From positions 1 to 12,724 of the forward strand of contig CAJZEE010000061.1 of assembly GCA_915066865.1 (NCBI GenBank): a stretch of 12,724 nt of DNA. Reading direction: 5' to 3'. The position numbers and the translations under genes are program-made. The DNA is from an uncultured Veillonella sp. (GTDB lineage: Bacteria; Bacillota; Negativicutes; Veillonellales; Veillonellaceae). Shown here piece by piece: positions 1 to 5,407 of the stretch. The notes under the pieces were generated by a model. That model was not told the origin of the DNA, made no database searches, and saw nothing but the letters and a program-made list of their open reading frames with translations. Each line of letters begins with the position of its first letter. Within the stretch, counting starts at the first letter, position 1.

Positions 1-630
1 GGGCGCCTTTTTAAAAAGATATTTGATAAACATACTACGATTTGGAATGAATATATAGATTGGATTAAGGGGAAAGATAATTTAGCTAGAGAGTGTAATG
101 CAAATAGAATATTTGAATTTATTTGGTCTACTGATAAGTGGAGAAATTGCGTGGAGTATGCATTTAAAGTTCTTGTAGATAATGACAAGTTCTTTTATAT
201 TAAAACTTCAGTGGAGTTACTATTTGCAAAGACAACTGACGAAACTATATTTGAAAGAAAAAGAACATGGTTAATTGAAAAACTACGAGAAAATAGTGAA
301 GATATTGAAAAATGTAAAAAAATTATTGAGGTGGTTGTAAATTTTCTTCCAGATTGGAAATTAGTATATATTCTTGAGTTTTTGAAATTCAACAAGAACC
401 TAGACGCGTTTAAGCAAATTTATTTATTTCCTTTGTCATGTTCGTGGTCAGGAAGTGAAGTTCCACTAGTTATAGAGAAGATAGCTTTTCTTAATTCATT
501 AAAGTCTAATCTTAAGGGACTCGATTATATTGATCATAGAAAATATATTGAAGATTATCGTATGAAGCTTGAGGAGTACAAAGAAAAAGTAGAATTAGAA
601 GAATATCTTGAAAATGCTGATTATTCCTAA
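1..630 (+). CDS. C-terminal part of a large helical protein of unknown function (5' end outside window)
   Basis: The frame ending at TAA 628-630 is open back to base 1, so this is the last 209 residues of a gene that begins outside the window; the GTG at 151 is only an internal codon. The visible part is rich in Lys, Glu, Leu and Ile and looks almost entirely alpha-helical. Near the end is a short non-helical stretch with the motif CSWSGSEVP (about 140 residues from the GTG-151 codon minus strand of helices), followed by two Lys/Glu-rich helices that could form a coiled coil. From memory, a WSGS-plus-charged-helix ending occurs at the C-terminus of large P-loop/STAND-like ATP-binding proteins of defence type, but this is a weak recollection and no ATPase motif is visible here. 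The gene is AT-rich like the small genes that follow and unlike the transporter genes. Function not assigned. Confidence 0.75.
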   Translation, partial: GRLFKKIFDKHTTIWNEYIDWIKGKDNLARECNANRIFEFIWSTDKWRNCVEYAFKVLVDNDKFFYIKTSVELLFAKTTDETIFERKRTWLIEKLRENSEDIEKCKKIIEVVVNFLPDWKLVYILEFLKFNKNLDAFKQIYLFPLSCSWSGSEVPLVIEKIAFLNSLKSNLKGLDYIDHRKYIEDYRMKLEEYKEKVELEEYLENADYS

Positions 631-701
631 TAAAGACTTTTACTTTTGGGCGGAGAAGAAAATAACTTGACTGATTGTACAAGGTCTTAATTGAATCTTA
701 T

Positions 702-710
702 TGATATAAT
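702..710 (+). promoter_or_regulatory. possible extended -10 promoter element
   Basis: TGATATAAT matches the extended -10 consensus TGnTATAAT exactly, with TATAAT at 705-710. No convincing -35 hexamer lies 16-18 bases upstream, which extended -10 promoters can tolerate. A start near 717 would run into the terminator at 749-787, giving an RNA of about 70 bases or a leader for the gene at 858. AT-rich DNA yields such matches by chance. Confidence 0.35.
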
Positions 711-748
711 TGAGTGGAAATAAGTTTGGCTATTATCTTACTGAATAC

Positions 749-787
749 AGCCTCCTATCTTTTGATGGGAGGCTTTTGTATTTTTTA
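749..787 (+). terminator. Rho-independent terminator
   Basis: Arms at 749-759 (AGCCTCCTATC) and 764-774 (GATGGGAGGCT) pair over 11 bp with one G-T wobble around a TTTT loop, followed by a T-rich tract (TTTTGTATTTTTT). It lies 118 bases after the stop of the partial gene 1-630 and probably ends that transcript. It falls inside the longest open frame that starts at 714, which argues that the frame's first 48 codons are not coding. Confidence 0.88.
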
Positions 788-803
788 TAAAAATTGGTAT
801 ACT
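776..803 (+). promoter_or_regulatory. possible promoter for the gene at 858
   Basis: TTGTAT (776-781) and TATACT (798-803) are spaced 16 bases apart and resemble sigma70 -35 and -10 boxes, 4/6 and 5/6 matches. The pair sits directly after the terminator and about 55 bases before the ATG at 858, so it would restart transcription for the small-gene cluster. The match is moderate in an AT-rich background. Confidence 0.3.
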
Positions 804-857
804 GATTTTAAATTAATAGATTTTATATTTTGGCTGTTAGTTGAAAACCGAGGCTCT

Positions 858-1268
858 ATGAAAACAACAAAATCTTTTGGAGAGTATTCCAAGTATTCTC
901 TCCATGATGCGCGGATACAGAAAATAGAATACGTAGACGATAATTTGATCCTTACCTTTGATTACATTTTCTCTTATGAGAATGGTGTTGAACAAACTCA
1001 TAAGGCTCAGGTCGTGTTTGAGACGTGTGATATAGATTTTTTTGAAATTCTCGTGTTTAATAACACAATACTAGATACTTTCACAGGTAAAAGAATTGAG
1101 TTACCTCAGTATCAACAGGATTATAGTGAAAGCGAATTTGAGGTCATTACGGAGACCTATAATTGGGGACATGTTGTATTCCAGGGTTGGTTATGGACCG
1201 AAGGGAATCCTGTACACTGTATAATGAACATATACTTTAAAGGTGATATGGTATATGTAGTTGAATGA
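858..1268 (+). CDS. hypothetical protein with LHDARI motif, immunity-like
   Basis: A 136-residue protein starting at ATG 858. The open frame extends upstream to 714, but those 48 codons translate the terminator at 749-787; the ATG at 858 has GAGG at 850-853, four bases away, which is short but usable. Residues 14-20 read SLHDARI, followed by strand-like alternation (IQKIEYVDDNLILTFDY). This resembles small proteins I associate with LHD-x-x-I motifs, often hypothetical and sometimes encoded beside polymorphic toxins. That link is from memory and gives no proven function. The protein is acidic, without signal peptide or membrane segment, so probably cytoplasmic. Its TGA stop overlaps the GAGG ribosome binding site of the next reading frame, an operon-like join. 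A copy of its last 12 codons recurs at 2165-2203. Confidence 0.7.
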   Translation: MKTTKSFGEYSKYSLHDARIQKIEYVDDNLILTFDYIFSYENGVEQTHKAQVVFETCDIDFFEILVFNNTILDTFTGKRIELPQYQQDYSESEFEVITETYNWGHVVFQGWLWTEGNPVHCIMNIYFKGDMVYVVE

Positions 1269-1450
1269 GGCGTAAAATGAGCGATTTAGATTTTACTATT
1301 GGCTGTACAGTTACTTTCTTCAGCAAGAAAAGAAGAACTCCACCGAATTTAAATAATGGAATGTACTATCCTCATTTTGTTATAAAAGGTACTGAGGAAT
1401 ATCTTGGTATTAACTTTATTGATGGTGAAGATGTCATCTTTGATAAACAA
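1230..1450 (+). repeat. direct repeat, copy 1 (221 bp)
   Basis: This matches 2165-2385 without gaps at a constant offset of 935 bases, with about five mismatches (four within roughly 1271-1282 and one near 1411), so about 98% identity. It covers the last 12 codons of the gene 858-1268, its stop, and the first 58 codons of the EF-Tu-like frame. Similarity falls abruptly to about 75% immediately after 1450. Confidence 0.95.
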
Positions 1451-1555
1451 ATATGAGGTAATATGTTGTTAGTTTTTGAAATTGTAAATTATTTTGTTCT
1501 AAAAGCAGGTACGGAGTTCTTTATTATGGAAGGTGTTAATTCTGTAAGGACGTAA
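1277..1555 (+). pseudogene. EF-Tu domain III-like gene, nonsense-truncated copy
   Basis: Copy 1 of the gene at 2212-2535. From ATG 1277 (GAGG six bases upstream) the first 59 codons match the intact copy almost exactly. Codon 60, GGA (Gly) in the intact copy, is TGA at 1454-1456. Beyond that stop the same frame still aligns without gaps to the intact gene, with recognisable codons AGTEFFIMEG, and then ends at TAA 1553-1555, before the C-terminal strand is complete. The region after codon 59 is only about 75% identical in nucleotides, so the pseudogene is a mosaic of a young and an old segment. A truncated 59-residue product could still be translated but would lack the EGG-x-x-VG-x-G strand. 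The tail supplies AAGGA (1546-1550), the likely ribosome binding site of the next gene. Confidence 0.85.
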
Positions 1556-1559
1556 GAAT

Positions 1560-2069
1560 ATGAAAACTTTAAAAGAATTTTTAGATAGCCCTATATATTT
1601 AGATATTATAGAGGAATTAGGACCTGATAACTTTAATAAAGAACTACAAAGTATAGAAATTCAAGAACTAAGAAATCGATTGAATCAAAGGCAATTCTTA
1701 TTAGAAGGGTTTAATTGCAAGTTATATTCTGAGAAAGAGTTAGTGCAGTTTTTCGAGCAATTAATAGAATACAATCGTAAAGAACTGATTCTTTGGAGTA
1801 AAGCCTTTTGGCAATACAGTGATGAAACTTGGGAAGAATATTCTGATGGTGAATTTCCAAAAGGCGAGGAATTAGATATAGAAGATAAATCAACTATACT
1901 TGAGATAGGAAAATATTCTATAACGAGTATTGCTATGTATATGATTGAATTTGATATTTTGAAAAATCATACAGAAATATTAGGAGATTACTATAAACGA
2001 ATGCATCTTCCTAGTGCAGTGAAATACGCACGAGAAATTAAAGGGCTTTATAAAAGTCTTTTTGGTTAA
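1560..2069 (+). CDS. hypothetical protein, 169 residues
   Basis: Starts at ATG 1560 with AAGGA nine bases upstream. The protein is acidic and mostly alpha-helical, with Glu- and Leu-rich segments, a Trp-rich central part (residues about 77-96 include LWSKAFW and WEEY), and a basic C-terminus (KYAREIKGLYKSLFG). No signal peptide, no convincing membrane span and no recognised motif were seen. It is bracketed by the two copies of the 221-bp direct repeat, so it lies on a segment that homologous recombination could delete or duplicate. Its position among small immunity-like genes suggests an orphan immunity or accessory protein, which is inference only. Confidence 0.65.
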   Translation: MKTLKEFLDSPIYLDIIEELGPDNFNKELQSIEIQELRNRLNQRQFLLEGFNCKLYSEKELVQFFEQLIEYNRKELILWSKAFWQYSDETWEEYSDGEFPKGEELDIEDKSTILEIGKYSITSIAMYMIEFDILKNHTEILGDYYKRMHLPSAVKYAREIKGLYKSLFG

Positions 2070-2164
2070 AATATATAATATAGTTTTAGAAGCTAAGGAA
2101 ATTTTTAAAAAGGTTCTAGATTGATTAGATAATCTTACCATAGAGCAATTTAGTTTTTCCTCGG

Positions 2165-2203
2165 ATATACTTTAAAGGTGATATGGTATATGTAGTTGAA
2201 TGA
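2165..2203 (+). pseudogene. 3' fragment of the LHDARI-motif gene
   Basis: Thirteen codons including the stop, encoding IYFKGDMVYVVE, identical to the end of the gene at 858-1268. Upstream, the frame is closed by TAG at 2141-2143 and shows no further similarity to that gene, so this is a scrap carried by the direct repeat. The stretch 2070-2164 before it contains no gene I can support; a TATAAT at 2074-2079 has no matching -35 box. Confidence 0.8.
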
Positions 2204-2385
2204 GGCCTGAGATGAGCAATTTAGATTTTACTATTGGCTGTACAGTTACTTTCTTCAGCAAGAAAAGAAGAACTCCACCGAATTTAAATAATGGAATGTA
2301 CTATCCTCATTTTGTTATAAAAGGTACTGAGGAATATCTTGGTATCAACTTTATTGATGGTGAAGATGTCATCTTTGATAAACAA
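2165..2385 (+). repeat. direct repeat, copy 2 (221 bp)
   Basis: Second copy of the repeat at 1230-1450, at a fixed 935-base offset and about 98% identical. It includes a 3' scrap of the LHDARI gene and runs into the intact EF-Tu-like gene. Recombination between the copies would remove 935 bp, including the pseudogene tail and the 169-residue gene, and join the gene at 858 directly to an intact EF-Tu-like gene. Confidence 0.95.
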
Positions 2386-2535
2386 GTAGGAGCCAATGCG
2401 CTGCCACTTTATGAAACTGTAGATTATTCTGCTTTACAAGCAGGTACTGAGTTCTTTATCATGGAAGGTGGAAATATTGTTGGTGAAGGGGTTGTTAAAG
2501 AAATCTTTCAACATAAACCGTATGGGAGTAAATAA
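2212..2535 (+). CDS. EF-Tu C-terminal (domain III)-like small protein
   Basis: A 107-residue protein. I place the start at ATG 2212 because GAGG (2202-2205) sits six bases upstream; an ATG at 2200 would overlap that site. The sequence has the beta-barrel pattern of EF-Tu/EF1A domain III: a first strand IGCTVTFFS, the basic turn KKRRTPP with a following NNGMYYPHF (compare the TP..SGYRPQF segment of EF-Tu), ALPLYETVDYSALQAGTEFFI, and the closing EGGNIVGEGVVKEI at 85-98, matching the EGGRTVGAGVV strand of EF-Tu. No GTPase domain is present. Such stand-alone domains are often annotated as hypothetical; the molecular role is unknown to me. A nonsense-truncated paralogue lies at 1277-1555. The next gene starts two bases after its stop, so they are probably cotranscribed. 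Confidence 0.8.
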   Translation: MSNLDFTIGCTVTFFSKKRRTPPNLNNGMYYPHFVIKGTEEYLGINFIDGEDVIFDKQVGANALPLYETVDYSALQAGTEFFIMEGGNIVGEGVVKEIFQHKPYGSK

Positions 2536-2537
2536 CT

Positions 2538-2840
2538 ATGGGCTATAAAAACATATGTATCAATTGTAGGATCTCCTTGTCGGAGGGCACAAACTACGAG
2601 TTATTTAACAGAAATAAAACCTGCCCTAACTGTAAAGGTAAAATGTACTTTGTGAACGAGAAGTTCAAAGCCCCTAAAAAATCTAATGACAAAGACTGGA
2701 AAATCATTGAGTATTTGTTGTTGAGCGGCTATGATTTCCGCAATCCTTATTGTGGACATGAGCAATGTATTTATTTTGAGTTCCCTAAGAATCTGCAAGA
2801 GGCAGAAGAGTTTATCCGTGAAATGAGGAATTTAGACTAA
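2538..2840 (+). CDS. small zinc-ribbon protein
   Basis: A 100-residue protein from ATG 2538, with GGGAG nine bases upstream and only two bases from the preceding stop. Cys7-x2-Cys10 and Cys29-Pro-Asn-Cys32 form a classical CxxC...CPxC zinc ribbon. A second Cys pair (Cys72, Cys77, with His74 between) may add a site or be structural. The C-terminal part, FPKNLQEAEEFIREM, is helical. Zinc ribbons of this size usually bind nucleic acid or a protein partner; no specific family is recognised. It probably belongs to the same transcript as the EF-Tu-like gene and the methyltransferase, which begins 15 bases downstream. Confidence 0.75.
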   Translation: MGYKNICINCRISLSEGTNYELFNRNKTCPNCKGKMYFVNEKFKAPKKSNDKDWKIIEYLLLSGYDFRNPYCGHEQCIYFEFPKNLQEAEEFIREMRNLD

Positions 2841-2855
2841 ATCAGGAGGTTTCGT

Positions 2856-3686
2856 ATGGCATCGCAAGTTACAGATTTTTCGTTCTGGAATGAAATGTGG
2901 AAACAAAGTTATTATGATCGTGAGAAAGGGATTCGGGCGAATCCGTTGTTAGAGTATTGGGATAAGCGGGCCAATGACTTTTCTCTCATGCGTAAAAGCA
3001 ATGACTACGACTTTGGACGGAAGGTATATGCTGCTTTGAGTAGTGTGTTAAATCCTGATTCTACCATGCTAGATATAGGTGCTGGTCCTGGTTCTTTTAC
3101 AATTCCTTTTGCTCAACATATTAAATCTGTTACTGCTATTGAGCCGTCAAAGGGCATGGTGGCAGTCCTTAAAGAAAATGCCAAAGAATTAAACGTTGAG
3201 AATATTAACATCATTGAAGAATTGGTTCAGGACTTACCCCAAGATGGCTCTCCAGACTTTCAATTTGATCTGGTAACCATATCTCTTGTGCTTTGGATGT
3301 TCCCTGATGTGTGGCCTCGGCTTTTACAAATGGAACAATATTCTAAAGGCTATTGTGCAATCGTAGCTGGCATTCCCGATTGGAAGAATCCTCGGGAAGC
3401 TAGCAAATCTGATGTACAAGAGTTTCAAATTCTGTATAATATGTTACTTTCACAAGGGCGCTCACCTAATGTAAGCATCATTGATTATAGATGTGAACGT
3501 ACTGTAGAAGATGAAATCGAGTGCCGAAAGATCATATACGAACAGTACTATGGAGACTTAACGCCAGCAGCAGAGGAACAAATCAAAAAAGAAATCATAG
3601 CAAAATCTAAGGACAATAAATGTTTGATTTCCTCTCGGTCTGCTATAATTTGGTGGAATCCTAAGGAAGTTGTGTCACACACCTAA
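2856..3686 (+). CDS. class I SAM-dependent methyltransferase
   Basis: A 276-residue cytoplasmic enzyme that should transfer a methyl group from S-adenosylmethionine to an unidentified acceptor. The start ATG 2856 has a perfect AGGAGG six bases upstream. Residues 71-82 (MLDIGAGPGSFT) are motif I, the glycine-rich SAM-binding loop, and Glu96 (TAIEPS) is the acidic residue at the end of beta-2 expected to bind the ribose hydroxyls. FDLVTISLVLWMF (about 137-149) corresponds to motif IV/post-motif region. An N-terminal extension with several Trp and Tyr (FSFWNEMWKQSYYD) and a long C-terminal part probably shape acceptor specificity. No lid or motif identifies the substrate; a general methyltransferase call is firm, anything finer is not. 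It appears to be cotranscribed with the zinc-ribbon gene upstream and perhaps the GNAT gene 36 bases downstream. Confidence 0.88.
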   Translation: MASQVTDFSFWNEMWKQSYYDREKGIRANPLLEYWDKRANDFSLMRKSNDYDFGRKVYAALSSVLNPDSTMLDIGAGPGSFTIPFAQHIKSVTAIEPSKGMVAVLKENAKELNVENINIIEELVQDLPQDGSPDFQFDLVTISLVLWMFPDVWPRLLQMEQYSKGYCAIVAGIPDWKNPREASKSDVQEFQILYNMLLSQGRSPNVSIIDYRCERTVEDEIECRKIIYEQYYGDLTPAAEEQIKKEIIAKSKDNKCLISSRSAIIWWNPKEVVSHT

Positions 3687-3722
3687 GATATAGTTGATAA
3701 ATGGATTAGAAAAGGCAGTACC

Positions 3723-4166
3723 ATGATTAATATCGTTAAGGGCGATAGGGCGATTACCTATACCGAAGAAAAAAGCTTTACCCCTCAGCAGGTAGCAGAA
3801 CTGTTTCTGTCTGTTCGTTGGGTGGTAGGTAAATATCCAAATCGATTACATAAGGCTTTAATGAATTCATCGCGCGTGATTACTGCTTGGGACGGTGATC
3901 GTTTAGTCGGTCTTATTCGTGTCATGGATGATAGCGAGCTAGTATGCTTCATCAATTATGTGCTGGTTCATCCTGAGTATCATGGCCAAGGTATTGCTGG
4001 TCATTTGCTAGAAATGGTGAAAGATGCTTACAAGTCGTATTTGTATATCAATGTTATGATTGGTGAAAGTAAGAATGCTTCATTTTATGAAAAGCACGGA
4101 TTTAAGATTAAAGAGGACTCATTACCAATGCAGTATCGAAATGTGCCGAAATATACGAAAAAGTAA
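3723..4166 (+). CDS. GNAT family N-acetyltransferase
   Basis: A 147-residue acetyl-CoA-dependent acyltransferase of the GNAT fold. ATG 3723 is preceded by AAGG about five bases upstream. Residues 78-83 (NYVLVHP) form the beta-4 strand and HGQGIAG at 87-93 is the Q/R-x-x-G-x-G/A pyrophosphate-binding loop at the start of helix alpha-3. FYEKHGFK (121-128) is the usual C-terminal signature in which the Tyr acts as general acid in many members. DGDRLVGLIRV (58-67) is the beta-2/beta-3 hairpin. Acceptor substrate unknown. It is the last gene before the hairpin terminator at 4194-4229, so it likely closes the transcript that carries the methyltransferase. Confidence 0.9.
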   Translation: MINIVKGDRAITYTEEKSFTPQQVAELFLSVRWVVGKYPNRLHKALMNSSRVITAWDGDRLVGLIRVMDDSELVCFINYVLVHPEYHGQGIAGHLLEMVKDAYKSYLYINVMIGESKNASFYEKHGFKIKEDSLPMQYRNVPKYTKK

Positions 4167-4193
4167 ATTTAGTAAATATAAGATTCAGCAGAA

Positions 4194-4229
4194 AAAGGCT
4201 ACACGTAACATCTCTACGTGTAGCCTTTA
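4194..4229. terminator. hairpin terminator, possibly bidirectional
   Basis: Perfect 11-bp arms GGCTACACGTA (4197-4207) and TACGTGTAGCC (4215-4225) around a 7-base loop, extended by three A-T pairs. The plus-strand T tract is short (TTTAT); on the minus strand the hairpin is followed by TTTTT, so termination there may be as good or better. It lies 27 bases after the stop of the acetyltransferase gene. Confidence 0.8.
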
Positions 4230-4267
4230 TGGCGTAAACCATTTATACTAAAAATGATTTATTTTAG

Positions 4268-4296
4268 CTGACTCATTTTAAAATGTGCTCTATACA
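4268..4296 (+). promoter_or_regulatory. candidate promoter with palindrome in the spacer
   Basis: CTGACT (4268-4273) and TATACA (4291-4296) are 17 bases apart and resemble sigma70 boxes, 4/6 matches each. The perfect 12-base palindrome CATTTTAAAATG occupies 4274-4285, immediately after the -35 box and within the spacer, where a dimeric repressor could bind. It is 39 bases before the acetyltransferase start at 4335. No regulator can be named. Confidence 0.4.
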
Positions 4297-4334
4297 AATA
4301 CATAAATGCATAAGTACATAAAGAAGGACATAAT

Positions 4335-4817
4335 ATGTTAATACGAAAAGCGACAACCGCAGATTTAGATGTAGTTACATATATTGAAGCAACTTGTTTT
4401 CCTCCGGCAGAGGCGGCGCCTCGTGAGGCTTTTAAGGAACGATTAGATCATTATGCAGGTCAGTTTTTAATTGCCTTTGACGGCGATACACCGATTGGTT
4501 TTATCGATGGTTTTGTAACGGATGATGAAATCTTAACGGATGAGATGTTCGGCGATGCTTCGTTGCATAATCCTAAGGGCGCATGGCAGATGATTTTTGG
4601 CCTAAATACGATGCCAGAATACCGAAATCGCGGTGTTGGTGGTCAGTTGATTGAGGCGTTTATCGACCTTGCGAGAGAGGAAAACCGAAAGGGCGTAATT
4701 CTAACCTGTAAGGAAGAAAAGATTCACTATTACGCCAAGTTTGGTTTTGTAAATGAAGGGGCGTCAACGTCGGATCATGGCGGTGCCAAATGGTATCAAA
4801 TGCGCCTTGAATTGTAG
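4335..4817 (+). CDS. GNAT family N-acetyltransferase, arylalkylamine-type
   Basis: A 160-residue GNAT acetyltransferase from ATG 4335, with AAGGA about seven bases upstream. LIRKATTADLDVVTYIEATCFPPAEAA at the N-terminus resembles the bacterial relatives of arylalkylamine N-acetyltransferase, in which a C-F-P-P/E-A-A segment is common. Residues 97-103 (RNRGVGG) form the acetyl-CoA pyrophosphate-binding loop, preceded by the beta-4 strand GLNTMPEY. The C-terminal IHYYAKFGFVNEG (130-142) is the typical Y-x-x-FGF signature. The acceptor is unknown; amine detoxification is plausible for this branch but inferred. It is flanked by terminators at 4194-4229 and 4887-4931, so it is probably transcribed alone. 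Confidence 0.9.
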   Translation: MLIRKATTADLDVVTYIEATCFPPAEAAPREAFKERLDHYAGQFLIAFDGDTPIGFIDGFVTDDEILTDEMFGDASLHNPKGAWQMIFGLNTMPEYRNRGVGGQLIEAFIDLAREENRKGVILTCKEEKIHYYAKFGFVNEGASTSDHGGAKWYQMRLEL

Positions 4818-4886
4818 AGGAAAAGTTATTAATCGATAAAAATAAATTATAGAATTTTAAGGACATTTTTACAGATTGCCCTAATG

Positions 4887-4931
4887 AGAAGCTAAAACTC
4901 CGCTTAGTAGTTGAGTTTTAGCTTCTTTTTT
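4887..4931 (+). terminator. Rho-independent terminator
   Basis: Perfect 14-bp arms AGAAGCTAAAACTC (4887-4900) and GAGTTTTAGCTTCT (4913-4926) with a 12-base loop and a six-T tract (4926-4931). It ends the acetyltransferase transcript. Its arm sequence resembles that of the terminator at 9726-9775. Confidence 0.92.
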
Positions 4932-4979
4932 GCTGAAAAGTGTAGATTTTACAAGGATAGTAGTACCCCTATACGTTTA

Positions 4980-5008
4980 TTGACACTATATACCCCTCAT
5001 GCTACGAT
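4980..5008 (+). promoter_or_regulatory. promoter of the cobalamin-riboswitch operon
   Basis: A perfect -35 box TTGACA (4980-4985) and TACGAT (5003-5008) are separated by 17 bases, placing the start near 5015, just before the riboswitch. An inverted repeat CCTCAT (4995-5000) / ATGAGG (5007-5012) with a six-base centre overlaps the -10 box. TACCCCT occurs as a direct repeat at 4964-4970 and 4991-4997. These could be an operator. Confidence 0.75.
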
Positions 5009-5023
5009 GAGGAAAATCACATA

Positions 5024-5200
5024 TGATTGGGTTAGGTGTCTATTGACTTAATAGAGAATTTGGTACAAGCCAAAGCGGTCACGCCACTGTAACAGCGAGG
5101 TACTTTGCATAGAGGGTGAAATGCTCTCGGTCACTGAAGTTTTTGGGAAGGCGCAAAGTAACGTTAAACTGGAGCCAGGAGAACTGCCTAATTAACAATT
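5024..5200 (+). promoter_or_regulatory. cobalamin (B12) riboswitch
   Basis: A cis-acting RNA that binds a cobalamin coenzyme and usually switches the downstream gene off. The core elements appear in order: AGAGAATTTGGTACAAG (about 5053-5069, the conserved GGT-x-x-AA region), CGCCACTGTAA (5082-5092, the conserved GCCACTG stretch of the L5 region), a variable stem region, and the B12 box AGCCAGGAGAACTGCCT at 5173-5189. TTAGG (5032-5036) can pair with CCTAA (5187-5191) to close the element. The B12 box differs slightly from the common GGAGACCTGCC form (GAACTGCC here). It lies between the promoter and the attenuator-like terminator, 208 bases upstream of the first binding-protein gene, so it should control the whole importer operon. 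Limits are approximate. Confidence 0.93.
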
Positions 5201-5326
5201 GCCAATTGACCTGCGAGAGACAGGGATGGGGATTGATATAGATGAATTTATACTAGCTATGCATAGTTGAAAGCTCATACTATATGCTAGCTTATTAGGC
5301 GTGGTAGTTAGTCTAACTGAGATGAC
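5201..5326 (+). promoter_or_regulatory. riboswitch expression platform
   Basis: The stretch between the aptamer and the terminator contains no gene. It has a small hairpin CAATT/AATTG (5197-5208 region), which is where the loop that docks with L5 is normally placed, a CCTG/CAGG stem near 5211-5224, and an imperfect hairpin at 5253-5290 with arms CTAGC/GCTAG and ATAGT/ACTAT. I could not identify a convincing antiterminator pairing by eye. Confidence 0.5.
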
Positions 5327-5361
5327 AGCCCGTTTCCTCTTCGTGGGGAAACGGGCTTTTT
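5327..5361 (+). terminator. attenuator-type terminator downstream of riboswitch
   Basis: Arms AGCCCGTTTCC (5327-5337) and GGAAACGGGCT (5347-5357) form at least 11 bp, followed by a five-T tract (5357-5361). It lies 46 bases before the first gene of the operon and after the aptamer, so it is the likely transcription off-switch when cobalamin is bound. Confidence 0.9.
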
Positions 5362-5407
5362 ATGTGCACTTATAGTGATAGTTTTAGTTGAGAAAAGAGA
5401 GGTACTT

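Noticed and set aside
151..630. A complete 159-residue gene starting at GTG 151
   Set aside because: The frame is open to base 1 with similar composition and no ribosome binding site before 151, so the start is artificial.
1230..2385. The two direct repeats as an insertion sequence or CRISPR-like array
   Set aside because: There are only two long copies composed of coding sequence, with no transposase, terminal inverted repeats or regular short spacers.
4197..4225. Perfect inverted repeat as an IS end or attachment site
   Set aside because: It stands directly after a stop codon, has A/T flanks of a terminator and no transposase, integrase or target duplication nearby.
4060..4251. A 63-residue frame overlapping the end of the first acetyltransferase
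   Set aside because: It overlaps a gene with clear GNAT motifs and runs through the terminator hairpin.
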